A stretch of DNA of 9,508 nt. It comes from CAG-488 sp963625295 (GTDB taxonomy: Bacteria; Bacillota; Clostridia; Oscillospirales; Acutalibacteraceae). The position numbers and the translations under genes were made by a program. Of this stretch, positions 1-5,553 are shown piece after piece. Location: the NCBI GenBank assembly GCA_963625295.1, contig CAVFTC010000075.1:1-9508 (forward strand), given 5' to 3'. The notes beneath the pieces were generated by a model. That model was not told the origin of the DNA. It did not search any database and was given only the letters and a program-made list of their open reading frames with translations. How positions within the stretch are numbered: the first letter of the stretch is position 1; every line of letters begins with the position of its first letter.

Positions 1-55
1 GGTCTTTTCGTTTTAGATCACAGACGGATAAAGAAAAATCTAATATCTAACATCT
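1..55. repeat. 55-bp direct repeat, copy 1
   Basis: These 55 bases recur without a mismatch at 193-247, 192 bases downstream. The copy begins with GGTCTTTTCG, which in the second copy is the end of a terminator stem plus its T-rich tail, so this copy is probably the truncated end of another unit whose hairpin lies outside the window. The inside is rich in ATCTAA-like steps. It looks like duplication of a terminator with its downstream sequence. Confidence 0.85.
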
Positions 56-152
56 GTTTATGTCTGCTTGCACAACGACACGGTTGACTCTCCGAAAAAG
101 ACCACAAAAATCTCCAGAAATTATAATAAGGTAGAACACAGCGCTATCTAAA

Positions 153-201
153 GAAAAAACCGTAAATCATCGAATCTCTTCAAATGATTTACGGTCTTTT
201 C
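153..201. terminator. bidirectional Rho-independent terminator
   Basis: A perfect 12-bp stem is formed by ACCGTAAATCAT (159-170) and ATGATTTACGGT (184-195) around a 13-base loop; after one mismatch the pairing continues for five more bases (153-157 with 197-201). The plus-strand transcript has a CTTTTCGTTTT tail and the minus-strand transcript a TTTTTTCTTT tail, so it can stop transcription both ways. On the minus strand it lies about 60 bases beyond the stop codon of the Cys-rich gene and is the likely end of the feo operon. Confidence 0.8.
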
Positions 202-247
202 GTTTTAGATCACAGACGGATAAAGAAAAATCTAATATCTAACATCT
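193..247. repeat. 55-bp direct repeat, copy 2
   Basis: Exact second copy of the 55 bases at 1-55. It overlaps the right arm of the terminator hairpin at 159-195 and ends 13 bases short of the stop codon of the small Cys-rich gene. After it the sequence continues with further TCTAA-type steps (ATCTAAAATCTAAAG), which copy 1 does not share. Confidence 0.85.
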
Positions 248-259
248 AAAATCTAAAGT

Positions 260-427
260 CTACTTATGGCAGGAACCTTTCATTGCACAGTTTGCACAGT
301 TGCAACCGCAGGAGGATTTGCCTTTTTTCTTATCCCTCACCAAGCCCACAATAATCAAGGTGACAATAAGCGCAAGCACAAGGCATATAATAATGGTTGC
401 GAGGTTTTGTGAAATCCATGAAATCAT
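260..427 (-). CDS. FeoB-associated Cys-rich membrane protein
   Basis: This 55-residue protein has one N-terminal membrane helix (about residues 7-30, rich in Ile, Leu and Val), then a basic RDKKKGK stretch and a Cys-rich tail with the pattern SSCGCNCANCAMKGSCHK (five Cys and a penultimate His). This layout is that of the small FeoB-associated Cys-rich family found beside feoB in many Firmicutes; its role in ferrous iron uptake is unproven, and metal binding at the inner membrane face is an inference. I chose the ATG at 427 because an AAAGGA ribosome site sits 9 bases upstream; an in-frame GTG at 445 would add six residues and lie upstream of that site. It is the last gene of the feo operon, 77 bases after feoB, separated from it by the repeat hairpin at 456-503 and followed by a strong terminator. 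Confidence 0.85.
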   Translation of the reverse strand: MISWISQNLATIIICLVLALIVTLIIVGLVRDKKKGKSSCGCNCANCAMKGSCHK

Positions 428-455
428 AATATCAGTTCCTTTCACATGAATTTTG

Positions 456-503
456 GAAAATATCGCACAATTGCGGCGAACACCTCAATTGTGCGGTATT
501 GCC
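456..503 (-). repeat. interspersed GGCAATACCGCACAATT repeat, short copy (A)
   Basis: Read on the minus strand, this starts with GGCAATACCGCACAATTG one base after the feoB stop codon and ends with CAATTGTGCGATA. The two arms (461-473 and 486-498 on the plus strand) are inverted repeats with a single mismatch around a 12-base centre, so the feoB-downstream transcript would fold into a hairpin. Both ends resemble those of the larger element at 3857-4016, and the bases after the shared end (GAGGTG versus TAGGTG) also match, so it reads as an internally deleted copy. It has no T-run and need not terminate transcription. Confidence 0.75.
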
Positions 504-504
504 T

Positions 505-3006
505 TTATTTTTTGATCTTTACATTCTGGGTAAGCTTTGTAGCCTCGGTGTACTTCTTGAAGAAGAGCATGTAGACCATACCGACAAGGATGGCGGCTGC
601 AACGATGATACCGAAAATGTTTGCCTTGCCGACAAAGATATTGCCGAACTGAGTTACCATAAGAGCGATGCAGTATGCAAAGCCGCACTGGTAAGCGATT
701 GCGAACCATGTCCACTTTGCGTTGTTCATCTCACGCTTGATAGCACCGATTGCTGCAAAGCAGGGAGCGCAAAGAAGGTTGAATACGAGGAATGAATATC
801 CGGTGATACCTGTGAAGGCTGCTGCGATGTTGCTGTAAACAGTTCCTTCTGCGCCGCCGTAGAGGATACCGAGTGTACCGACAATGTTCTCCTTTGCGAC
901 AAGACCTGTGATTGATGCAACGGCTGCCTGCCAGTTGCCCCAGCCGAGAGGCTTGAAGATTACTGCGATTACGCTGCCGATCTTTGCAAGAATCGAGGAG
1001 TCGATTTCATCCTCGGAAAGCATTCTGAATGCTCCGTCAACAACTCCGAAGTATGTTGTGAACCAAACAAAGATGGTTGAAAGAAGGATAACCGTGCCTG
1101 CCTTTTTGATGAACGACCAGCCACGCTCCCATGTTGAGCGGAGAACATTTGAAACGGTCGGCCAGTGGTAAGCGGGAAGCTCCATAACGAACGGAGCAGG
1201 GTCGCCGGAGAAGATCTTTGTCTTTTTAAGCATGATGCCCGAGCAGATGATTGCAAGCATACCGATGAAGTAAGCCGAGGTCGAAACGAGAGCCGAGCCT
1301 CCGAAGAGTGCGCCTGCGATCATTCCGATGAACGGAACCTTAGCCGAGCAGGGGATGAATGTTGTTGTCATGATTGTCATACGGCGGTCACGCTCGTTTT
1401 CAATGGTTCTTGAAGCCATGATACCCGGAACGCCGCAGCCTACGCCGATAAGCATCGGAATGAAGGATTTACCTGAAAGACCGAACTTTCTGAAGATACG
1501 GTCAAGAACGAAGGCGATACGGGACATATATCCGCAGCCCTCAAGGAATGCAAGGAGAAGGAAAAGAACGAGCATCTGCGGAACGAAGCCGAGAACTGCG
1601 CCGACACCGGCAACAATACCGTCAAGAATAAGTCCGCTGAGCCATTCGGCAACATTGCCCTTTTCAAGAGCGTTTCCGATAAGAGTCGGAAGGCTGGGAA
1701 CGAATACGCCGTAATCAGCCATGTCAGGCTCATCAAAGCCGTTTTCGCTGAAATACTTAACTGCCTCAAGGTATGTCATGCCGATTGTTGACTCCTCGTC
1801 GGCATCCGACGGAATCTCGCTGTAGTAAGCGGTCATATCGTTGATTGCGAGTGTTTCCTCGTCCTCAACGCCGATAACAGCAGAAGCTTCATCGGACTTG
1901 AAGGACTGAAGCTCGGCAAGAGCCTTGGTTGAATCAAAGTCCTCGGCAGAGGGATCAAAGTCCTCAACGAATGCCTGTGCAGCCTCCGTTGCGTTTGTAT
2001 AGCTGTCGGCGTCGTCATTGTAAGCTGAAGTGCCGATGCCGAAAAGATGCCAGCCGTCGCCGAACACGCCGTCGTTCATCCAGTCTGTTGCCGGTGCGCC
2101 TACGCCGACCATTGCGATCCAATAAACAAGGAACATGATAACGGCGAAGATCGGAAGTCCGAGCCAACGGTTCGTAACGACACGGTCAATTTTATCCGAG
2201 GTCGAAAGCTTGCCGACATTCTTTTTCTTGTAGCATGCCTTGATGATTGACGATATGTAAATATATCTTTCGTTTGTGATGATGGACTCTGCGTCGTCGT
2301 CCATCTCCTTCTCGGCTGCCTGAATATCCTTTTCGATATGATCCATAACAGCCTTGTCTATGTTGAGATTTCCGAGAACCTTGTCGTCACGCTCGAAAAT
2401 CTTGATGGCGTACCATCTCTGCTGCTCCTCAGGCATATTGTGAACAGCCGCTTCCTCGATGTGAGCTATGGCGTGCTCAACACAGCCGGAGAAGGTGTGC
2501 ATCGGAACTGTTTTGCCGTTCTTTGCTGCGTCGATTGCAGCCTCTGCGGCCTCGTGAATTCCCGTTCCTTTAAGGGCGGAAATTTCAATAACCTTGCAGC
2601 CGAGCTGGCGTGAAAGCTCCTGAATGTTGATCTTGTCGCCGTTCTTTTTGACGACATCGATCATGTTGATTGCAACAACAACCGGAATTCCAAGCTCTGT
2701 GAGCTGGGTGGTAAGGTAAAGGTTTCTTTCAAGGTTTGTACCGTCGATGATGTTAAGGATAGCGTCGGGACGCTCGCCTATAAGATAATTTCTTGCAACA
2801 ACTTCCTCCAAGGTGTACGGAGAAAGCGAATAGATACCCGGAAGGTCGGTGATAACAACGCCGTCATGCTTCTTGAGCTTACCTTCCTTTTTCTCAACTG
2901 TAACGCCCGGCCAGTTACCAACATACTGGTTTGAACCGGTCAGCGCATTGAACAATGTGGTTTTACCGCAGTTCGGGTTACCCGCAAGGGCAATACGTAA
3001 ATTCAT
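505..3006 (-). CDS. feoB: ferrous iron transport protein B (FeoB)
   Basis: FeoB is the membrane permease for Fe(II), with an N-terminal cytoplasmic G domain. In this 833-residue protein the G motifs are all visible: G1 GNPNCGKTT (9-17), G2 in VGNWPGVTVE (Thr36), G3 DLPG (54-57), G4 NMID (114-117) and G5 SAL (143-145). A charged helical linker, the GDI-like region, spans about 165-270, and membrane segments begin near 282. The two gate regions carry the expected Cys residues, GVGCGVPGIMASR (Cys524) and FIPCSAKVPF (Cys553), with a further LLCAPC near 746-749. The protein is longer than E. coli FeoB (773 residues) because the segment between the first and second membrane helices (about 305-455) is enlarged and strongly acidic. 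The ATG at 3006 follows GAGAGG by six bases. It lies downstream of two feoA genes, with its own operator-like palindrome in front, and the stop codon abuts a repeat. Confidence 0.97.
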   Translation of the reverse strand: MNLRIALAGNPNCGKTTLFNALTGSNQYVGNWPGVTVEKKEGKLKKHDGVVITDLPGIYSLSPYTLEEVVARNYLIGERPDAILNIIDGTNLERNLYLTTQLTELGIPVVVAINMIDVVKKNGDKINIQELSRQLGCKVIEISALKGTGIHEAAEAAIDAAKNGKTVPMHTFSGCVEHAIAHIEEAAVHNMPEEQQRWYAIKIFERDDKVLGNLNIDKAVMDHIEKDIQAAEKEMDDDAESIITNERYIYISSIIKACYKKKNVGKLSTSDKIDRVVTNRWLGLPIFAVIMFLVYWIAMVGVGAPATDWMNDGVFGDGWHLFGIGTSAYNDDADSYTNATEAAQAFVEDFDPSAEDFDSTKALAELQSFKSDEASAVIGVEDEETLAINDMTAYYSEIPSDADEESTIGMTYLEAVKYFSENGFDEPDMADYGVFVPSLPTLIGNALEKGNVAEWLSGLILDGIVAGVGAVLGFVPQMLVLFLLLAFLEGCGYMSRIAFVLDRIFRKFGLSGKSFIPMLIGVGCGVPGIMASRTIENERDRRMTIMTTTFIPCSAKVPFIGMIAGALFGGSALVSTSAYFIGMLAIICSGIMLKKTKIFSGDPAPFVMELPAYHWPTVSNVLRSTWERGWSFIKKAGTVILLSTIFVWFTTYFGVVDGAFRMLSEDEIDSSILAKIGSVIAVIFKPLGWGNWQAAVASITGLVAKENIVGTLGILYGGAEGTVYSNIAAAFTGITGYSFLVFNLLCAPCFAAIGAIKREMNNAKWTWFAIAYQCGFAYCIALMVTQFGNIFVGKANIFGIIVAAAILVGMVYMLFFKKYTEATKLTQNVKIKK

Positions 3007-3025
3007 ACCAAATTCCTCTCTTTCA

Positions 3026-3041
3026 ATTAGCTTATGCTAAT
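3026..3041. promoter_or_regulatory. TTAG-N6-CTAA operator-like palindrome in front of feoB (O1)
   Basis: ATTAGC-TTAT-GCTAAT is a perfect 6-bp-arm palindrome located 20 bases before the feoB start codon. It shares the TTAG-N6-CTAA core with three other sites at 3613-3626, 3647-3660 and 3754-3767. On the minus strand a TATGAT -10-like hexamer (3040-3045) overlaps its edge, although no good -35 is seen. Binding by the neighbouring DtxR-type repressor is inferred from location and symmetry. Confidence 0.6.
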
Positions 3042-3049
3042 CATATTTC

Positions 3050-3076
3050 TGAAAAAAACAGGGGTTGCCCCCTTTT
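3050..3076 (-). terminator. terminator or attenuator between feoA and feoB
   Basis: On the minus strand AGGGG and CCCCT (3069-3073 and 3060-3064) form a 5-bp GC stem with a four-base loop, followed after one G by seven T. It lies 16 bases after the stop codon of the second feoA and 44 bases before feoB. The short stem makes partial read-through plausible, so it may lower feoB expression relative to feoA. Confidence 0.5.
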
Positions 3077-3092
3077 AACGACAGAGTCGAAA

Positions 3093-3314
3093 TTATTCAA
3101 CCTCAATCATTTCCGCATCGGCTTTTCTGAGCGAAAGCTCATAGCCTCTAACAGTAACTTCAATCGGATCACCGAGCGGTGCAACCTTGCGAACATAAAC
3201 CTCAACGCCTCTGGTGATGCCCATGTCCATGATTCTGCGCTTAACTGCGCCCTCGCCATGGAGCTTAACGACCTTGACCGTTGCGCCGACCTTTGCTTCC
3301 TTTAAAGTTTTCAT
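3093..3314 (-). CDS. feoA: FeoA-family protein (second copy in the operon)
   Basis: FeoA proteins are small cytoplasmic SH3-like proteins needed for, or regulating, FeoB-dependent Fe(II) uptake. This 73-residue protein shows the typical family core, RRIMDMGITRGVEVYV followed by APLGDPIEVTVRGYELSLRKADA, covering nearly its whole length, so it is a single-domain FeoA. The start at 3314 is preceded by GGAGG with a 9-base spacer; an in-frame ATG at 3323 directly touches the ribosome site and is unlikely to be used. It follows the first feoA by 61 bases, a gap containing a hairpin, and precedes feoB with a terminator-like hairpin and an operator-like palindrome between them. Of the two FeoA proteins this one is closest to the classical form. 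Confidence 0.93.
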   Translation of the reverse strand: MKTLKEAKVGATVKVVKLHGEGAVKRRIMDMGITRGVEVYVRKVAPLGDPIEVTVRGYELSLRKADAEMIEVE

Positions 3315-3343
3315 CTGCTTCATCCTCCTTAATATACAGATTA

Positions 3344-3375
3344 TTGTAAATACCTCTTGGGTATTCGGTTACAAA
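3344..3375. other. intercistronic hairpin between the two feoA genes
   Basis: AATACC (3349-3354) pairs with GGTATT (3360-3365) around a five-base loop, and an outer TTGTA/TACAA pairing continues the stem beyond a 3-base bulge. It begins right after the stop codon of the first feoA. No T-run follows on the minus strand, so it is more likely an mRNA-stabilising or processing structure than a terminator. Confidence 0.45.
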
Positions 3376-3588
3376 TCAGATCATGATTTTTCTTGCCATT
3401 TCCTCGCTGATGGCAACTCTGGTTTCCTTGACATTGACGATTACATTACCGCCGAGCGTGTTGATAACCATTACATTGCCTCCGACGACAAAGCCGAGAT
3501 TTTCAAGGTGCTTCTTGACCTCGGGGCTTCCGCCGATTTTCTTGATCGTGTTCATTTCGCCTACATCTGCAAGTGCTAAAGGCATCAT
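3376..3588 (-). CDS. feoA: FeoA-family protein (first gene of the feo operon)
   Basis: This 70-residue protein (MMPLALADVGEMNTIKKIGG...) has the FeoA SH3-like pattern: an N-terminal strand, the segment VKKHLENLGFVVGGNVMVI, then GNVIVNVKETRVAISEEMARKIMI at the end. It is shorter and more divergent than the second FeoA and lacks the APLGDP segment, so the two probably have separate roles, as is common in clostridial FeoA-FeoA-FeoB operons. The ATG at 3588 follows AGGAA by seven bases. An in-frame GTG at 3603 is part of the ribosome site itself and is rejected; an ATG at 3585 is also possible. It is the promoter-proximal gene, with two operator-like palindromes in its leader. Confidence 0.88.
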   Translation of the reverse strand: MMPLALADVGEMNTIKKIGGSPEVKKHLENLGFVVGGNVMVINTLGGNVIVNVKETRVAISEEMARKIMI

Positions 3589-3609
3589 AACTAAATTCCT
3601 CACTTTCTA

Positions 3610-3629
3610 CGGTTAGTTTCGACTAACCG
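3610..3629. promoter_or_regulatory. operator-like palindrome in the feoA leader (O2)
   Basis: CGGTTAGT-TTCG-ACTAACCG is a perfect palindrome with 8-bp arms, the best of the four TTAG-N6-CTAA sites. It lies in the predicted feoA leader, about 20 bases before the start codon, downstream of O3. It is probably a repressor site of the DtxR-type regulator; a role as an RNA hairpin in the leader cannot be excluded. Confidence 0.7.
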
Positions 3630-3645
3630 CACATCTAAAAATAAG

Positions 3646-3661
3646 GTTAGTTCTCGCTAAC
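3646..3661. promoter_or_regulatory. operator-like palindrome at the feoA transcription start (O3)
   Basis: GTTAG-TTCTCG-CTAAC has 5-bp arms with the same TTAG-N6-CTAA core as O1, O2 and O4. It sits directly downstream of the predicted minus-strand -10 hexamer, over the expected start of transcription, which is a classic place for repression. The centre is 34 bases from that of O2. Confidence 0.65.
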
Positions 3662-3668
3662 TAAGATA

Positions 3669-3697
3669 ATATTATCCCTTAACGGATAAATTGTCAA
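3669..3697 (-). promoter_or_regulatory. feo operon promoter
   Basis: On the minus strand a perfect TTGACA (3692-3697) is followed after 17 bases by TAATAT (3669-3674); a better -10 hexamer, GATAAT (3671-3676), lies at a 15-base spacing. Either gives a start inside or next to O3 and a leader of about 70 bases before the first feoA. Confidence 0.65.
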
Positions 3698-3753
3698 TAA
3701 AAATACGAAGATTTGTGGACTTTGCGACGATATTTGTCAGTATGAACAAACAG

Positions 3754-3767
3754 TTAGCCTCAGCTAA
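3754..3767. promoter_or_regulatory. operator-like palindrome between the divergent promoters (O4)
   Basis: TTAGC-CTCA-GCTAA has perfect 5-bp arms. It is about 55 bases upstream of both the feo promoter -35 (3697) and the dtxR-type promoter -35 (3823), so it overlaps neither. It may help cooperative binding across the intergenic region. Confidence 0.5.
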
Positions 3768-3822
3768 TTAAAATATTATTTATTATGTGTGTTCGGATTT
3801 GGAAAGATAATTCCAACTTCGC

Positions 3823-3851
3823 TTGAAATCGTAAAATAATTGTGTTACAAT
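3823..3851 (+). promoter_or_regulatory. promoter of the DtxR-type regulator
   Basis: TTGAAA (3823-3828) and TACAAT (3846-3851) are separated by exactly 17 bases, five of six matches to consensus in each. Transcription should begin near 3858, which is the left end of the palindromic element at 3857-4016. The implied leader is about 220 bases. Confidence 0.7.
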
Positions 3852-3856
3852 AATAA

Positions 3857-4016
3857 GGCGATACCGCACAATTTAGGTGTGCGGATTGCGCAGTAAGATT
3901 TTTTGTCAGGTTGTACAAAAATTTTGCAGGCTTGCTGTCGCAAGTCAAGGAATTTTTGTGCAGCATGACGGAAATAGCTTCAAGCAAGGCGTGCGCCTTA
4001 ATTGTGCGGTATTGCC
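3857..4016. mobile_element. 160-bp palindromic MITE-like element with terminal inverted repeats (copy B)
   Basis: The left end GGCGATACCGCACAATTTAG and the reverse complement of the right end GGCAATACCGCACAATTAAG agree at 20 of the first 23 positions. Nested complementary segments follow inward: AAGGCG/CGCCTT near 3986-3999, ACAAAAATT/AATTTTTGT, and a central CTTGC-TGTC-GCAAG, so the whole can fold into one long imperfect hairpin. ATAA flanks it on both sides (3853-3856 and 4017-4020), a possible target duplication. It encodes no transposase or other recognisable protein. Related ends occur at 456-503, 6515-6533 and 8780-8802. It fills the leader of the downstream regulator gene but leaves that gene's ribosome site free. 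Confidence 0.75.
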
Positions 4017-4080
4017 ATAATATTAACCGCAGCTGCGATTTTTCGGCGGTTACTTGCAATGTAATTTTGGAGGCTTCACT

Positions 4081-4443
4081 ATGCATTTACAGGAATCCGG
4101 AGAGATGTATCTCGAAACTATATATGTACTTTCAAAAAAAAGCAGCGCCGTCAGGTCGCTTGATATTGCCGAATATATGGGCTTTTCCAAGCCGAGCGTG
4201 TGCCGTGCCGTCGGACTTCTTAAGAGCGGGGACTATATCGTCGTTGACAAGGACGGTTATATAACGCTCACCGCCGAAGGACTTCATGTTGCAAAAAAAA
4301 TCTATGAGCGGCACACCGTTTTGACCGATTTTCTTGTTCGTTTAGGTGTTGATTCTCAAGTTGCGGCGGAGGACGCCTGCAAAATCGAGCATGACATCAG
4401 CGACGAATCCTTTGCCGCCATCAAGGCTCATTTCCCGAAATAA
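4081..4443 (+). CDS. DtxR/IdeR-type iron-dependent transcription regulator, short form
   Basis: This 120-residue protein has the N-terminal winged helix of the DtxR/MntR family (about 1-63, with SLDIAEYMGFSKPSVCRAVGLLKSG as the helix-turn-helix) followed by the dimerisation and metal-binding region, and stops there: the C-terminal SH3-like domain of full DtxR (226 residues) is missing. Aligning by eye to DtxR, Met9 (SGEMYLETIY), Cys100, Glu103 and His104 (DACKIEHDIS) fall on the primary-site ligands Met10, Cys102, Glu105 and His106, whereas MntR has Asp and Glu at the first two; His78 corresponds to ancillary His79, but DtxR Glu83 and His98 are not matched. This favours Fe(II) sensing. The ATG at 4081 has GGAGG seven bases upstream; the in-frame ATG at 4054 precedes that site. 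It is divergent from the feo operon, which is its likely target through the TTAG-N6-CTAA sites. Confidence 0.92.
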   Translation: MHLQESGEMYLETIYVLSKKSSAVRSLDIAEYMGFSKPSVCRAVGLLKSGDYIVVDKDGYITLTAEGLHVAKKIYERHTVLTDFLVRLGVDSQVAAEDACKIEHDISDESFAAIKAHFPK

Positions 4444-4460
4444 CAGCTATATAAAAATTT

Positions 4461-4493
4461 AAAGAGGCTTTCGCTTTTTGCGTCAGCCTCTTT
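4461..4493. terminator. bidirectional terminator between the convergent dtxR-type and dockerin genes
   Basis: AAAGAGGCT (4461-4469) pairs perfectly with AGCCTCTTT (4485-4493) around a 15-base loop that itself can pair (CGC/GCG). The T-rich sequences TTTGTTTATT on the plus side and TTTAAATTTTTATAT on the minus side serve the two converging transcripts, whose stop codons lie 18 bases to the left and 14 bases to the right. Confidence 0.85.
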
Positions 4494-4506
4494 GTTTATT
4501 GTTGGA

Positions 4507-5532
4507 TTATTTCCATGAGAAGGAAACGGAGTTTTGTGCTCTGTTGACTGTGTATCCGCAGCCGTTCTCGAACTTGCCGTTTTCAAACTTAATGCTGCGA
4601 ACTCTCTTGGAAGCGTTGTGCTCTACCTGAGTGCAGTTTTCAAGACCTTCGATGAAAGCGTCCATCATTGCTTCCTCGGTGAAGTAGATCGTTGCGCTCA
4701 CACGGAGAACCTGAGTTGACTCTGCGGTGTAGCCGGCTGCGTCAAGTACGCCCGGCTTGAAGCCTGTGAGCCACCATGAATACTGCTTGCTGCGATGGAA
4801 GAACATTGTGTCGTTCTTATACATTGTAAGTTCCATTTGCATGAGCATATCGTCGTCGGCGCACTTATAGAACTTTCTGCCCTGTGAATCAACCAGCTCG
4901 TCGTCGTCGAAGTCACGGTAGTAAAGACCGATTTCGCAGCCGTTGAGAACCCAGCCGTACTGACCCTTCCAAAGCTGAACCATCCATTCCATATTGTTGT
5001 AGTTGAAGAAGATTCGGCTTGTGTCGAAGGAGCAAATGATGAGCGGAGCGGCAACATCATAAAGATATGTATAGCCGAATGTTCTCTGCCATGCATAGGT
5101 CGAAGCGTAGAAAGCGCCGTCCTTAGCGTCATATGAGAAGCCGAGAAGACCCGAACCATCCGTGTTCGTTACCTTGCCGGTTGCGATGTCATAGTAGAAA
5201 TCGCCGATGATATGAATTCTGCCTTCGCCGGTCTGTGCCGGGAATCTGTCGATGATTCCTGCGGAGAACTGGAGAAGATAGAGAGCGTCTATTACGGTTA
5301 CCTGACCGTCGAGGTCTGCGTCGGCGGCAACAATCTCCGCCTTGGTGAGGGTGTCTGCTCCCGTGCAATATCTGACGATTGAAAGAGCGTCGAACGAGTT
5401 GATCGAACCGTCGCTGTTAACATCGCCGGGTGTGTTTGCGGCGGCGGTAGTCGAGGTTGCCATACACGCCATGGTCGCAACAACGACCGATACAGAAACT
5501 ACTGCACAAATAATTTTCTGAAATACTTTCAT
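4507..5532 (-). CDS. secreted protein with N-terminal dockerin and DUF4474-like domain
   Basis: The 341-residue product starts with a signal peptide (about 1-31, hydrophobic AVVSVSVVVATMA and an Ala-rich cleavage region). A type I dockerin follows at about 35-95, with two calcium loops, DVNSDGSINSFD (37-48) and DADLDGQVTVID (71-82), each followed by an ALxxxxxY/F helix. The rest (about 105-300) is a single domain with the segments DGAFYASTYAWQRTFGY, LYDVAAPL, WMVQLWKGQYG and WWLTGFKPG, which I recognise as the pattern of DUF4474; its function is unknown and I see no catalytic signature. The dockerin should bind a cohesin on a scaffoldin at the cell surface. The ATG has AGGAGG ten bases upstream. 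It is 21 bases downstream of another dockerin gene and clearly co-transcribed with it. The DUF assignment is from memory of the family and needs a profile search. Confidence 0.9.
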   Translation of the reverse strand: MKVFQKIICAVVSVSVVVATMACMATSTTAAANTPGDVNSDGSINSFDALSIVRYCTGADTLTKAEIVAADADLDGQVTVIDALYLLQFSAGIIDRFPAQTGEGRIHIIGDFYYDIATGKVTNTDGSGLLGFSYDAKDGAFYASTYAWQRTFGYTYLYDVAAPLIICSFDTSRIFFNYNNMEWMVQLWKGQYGWVLNGCEIGLYYRDFDDDELVDSQGRKFYKCADDDMLMQMELTMYKNDTMFFHRSKQYSWWLTGFKPGVLDAAGYTAESTQVLRVSATIYFTEEAMMDAFIEGLENCTQVEHNASKRVRSIKFENGKFENGCGYTVNRAQNSVSFSWK

Positions 5533-5553
5533 TTTACTGTTTCCTCCTGTTTA

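Noticed and set aside
84..127. TTGACT and TATAAT as a plus-strand promoter
   Set aside because: The spacer is 32 bases, far too long, and no gene follows on that strand.
1..260. Possible CRISPR-like array from repeated segments
   Set aside because: Only two copies of a 55-base repeat are present, without regular spacers, and one is part of a terminator.
884..1714. Plus-strand open frames of 95 and 128 codons across the feoB gene
   Set aside because: They lie entirely opposite feoB, have no ribosome sites and give low-complexity, Arg- and Pro-rich products with no family resemblance.
3911..4264. Plus-strand frame of 117 codons overlapping the palindromic element and the regulator start
   Set aside because: It is in a different frame from the clearly conserved regulator, has no ribosome site and half of it lies in the repeat.
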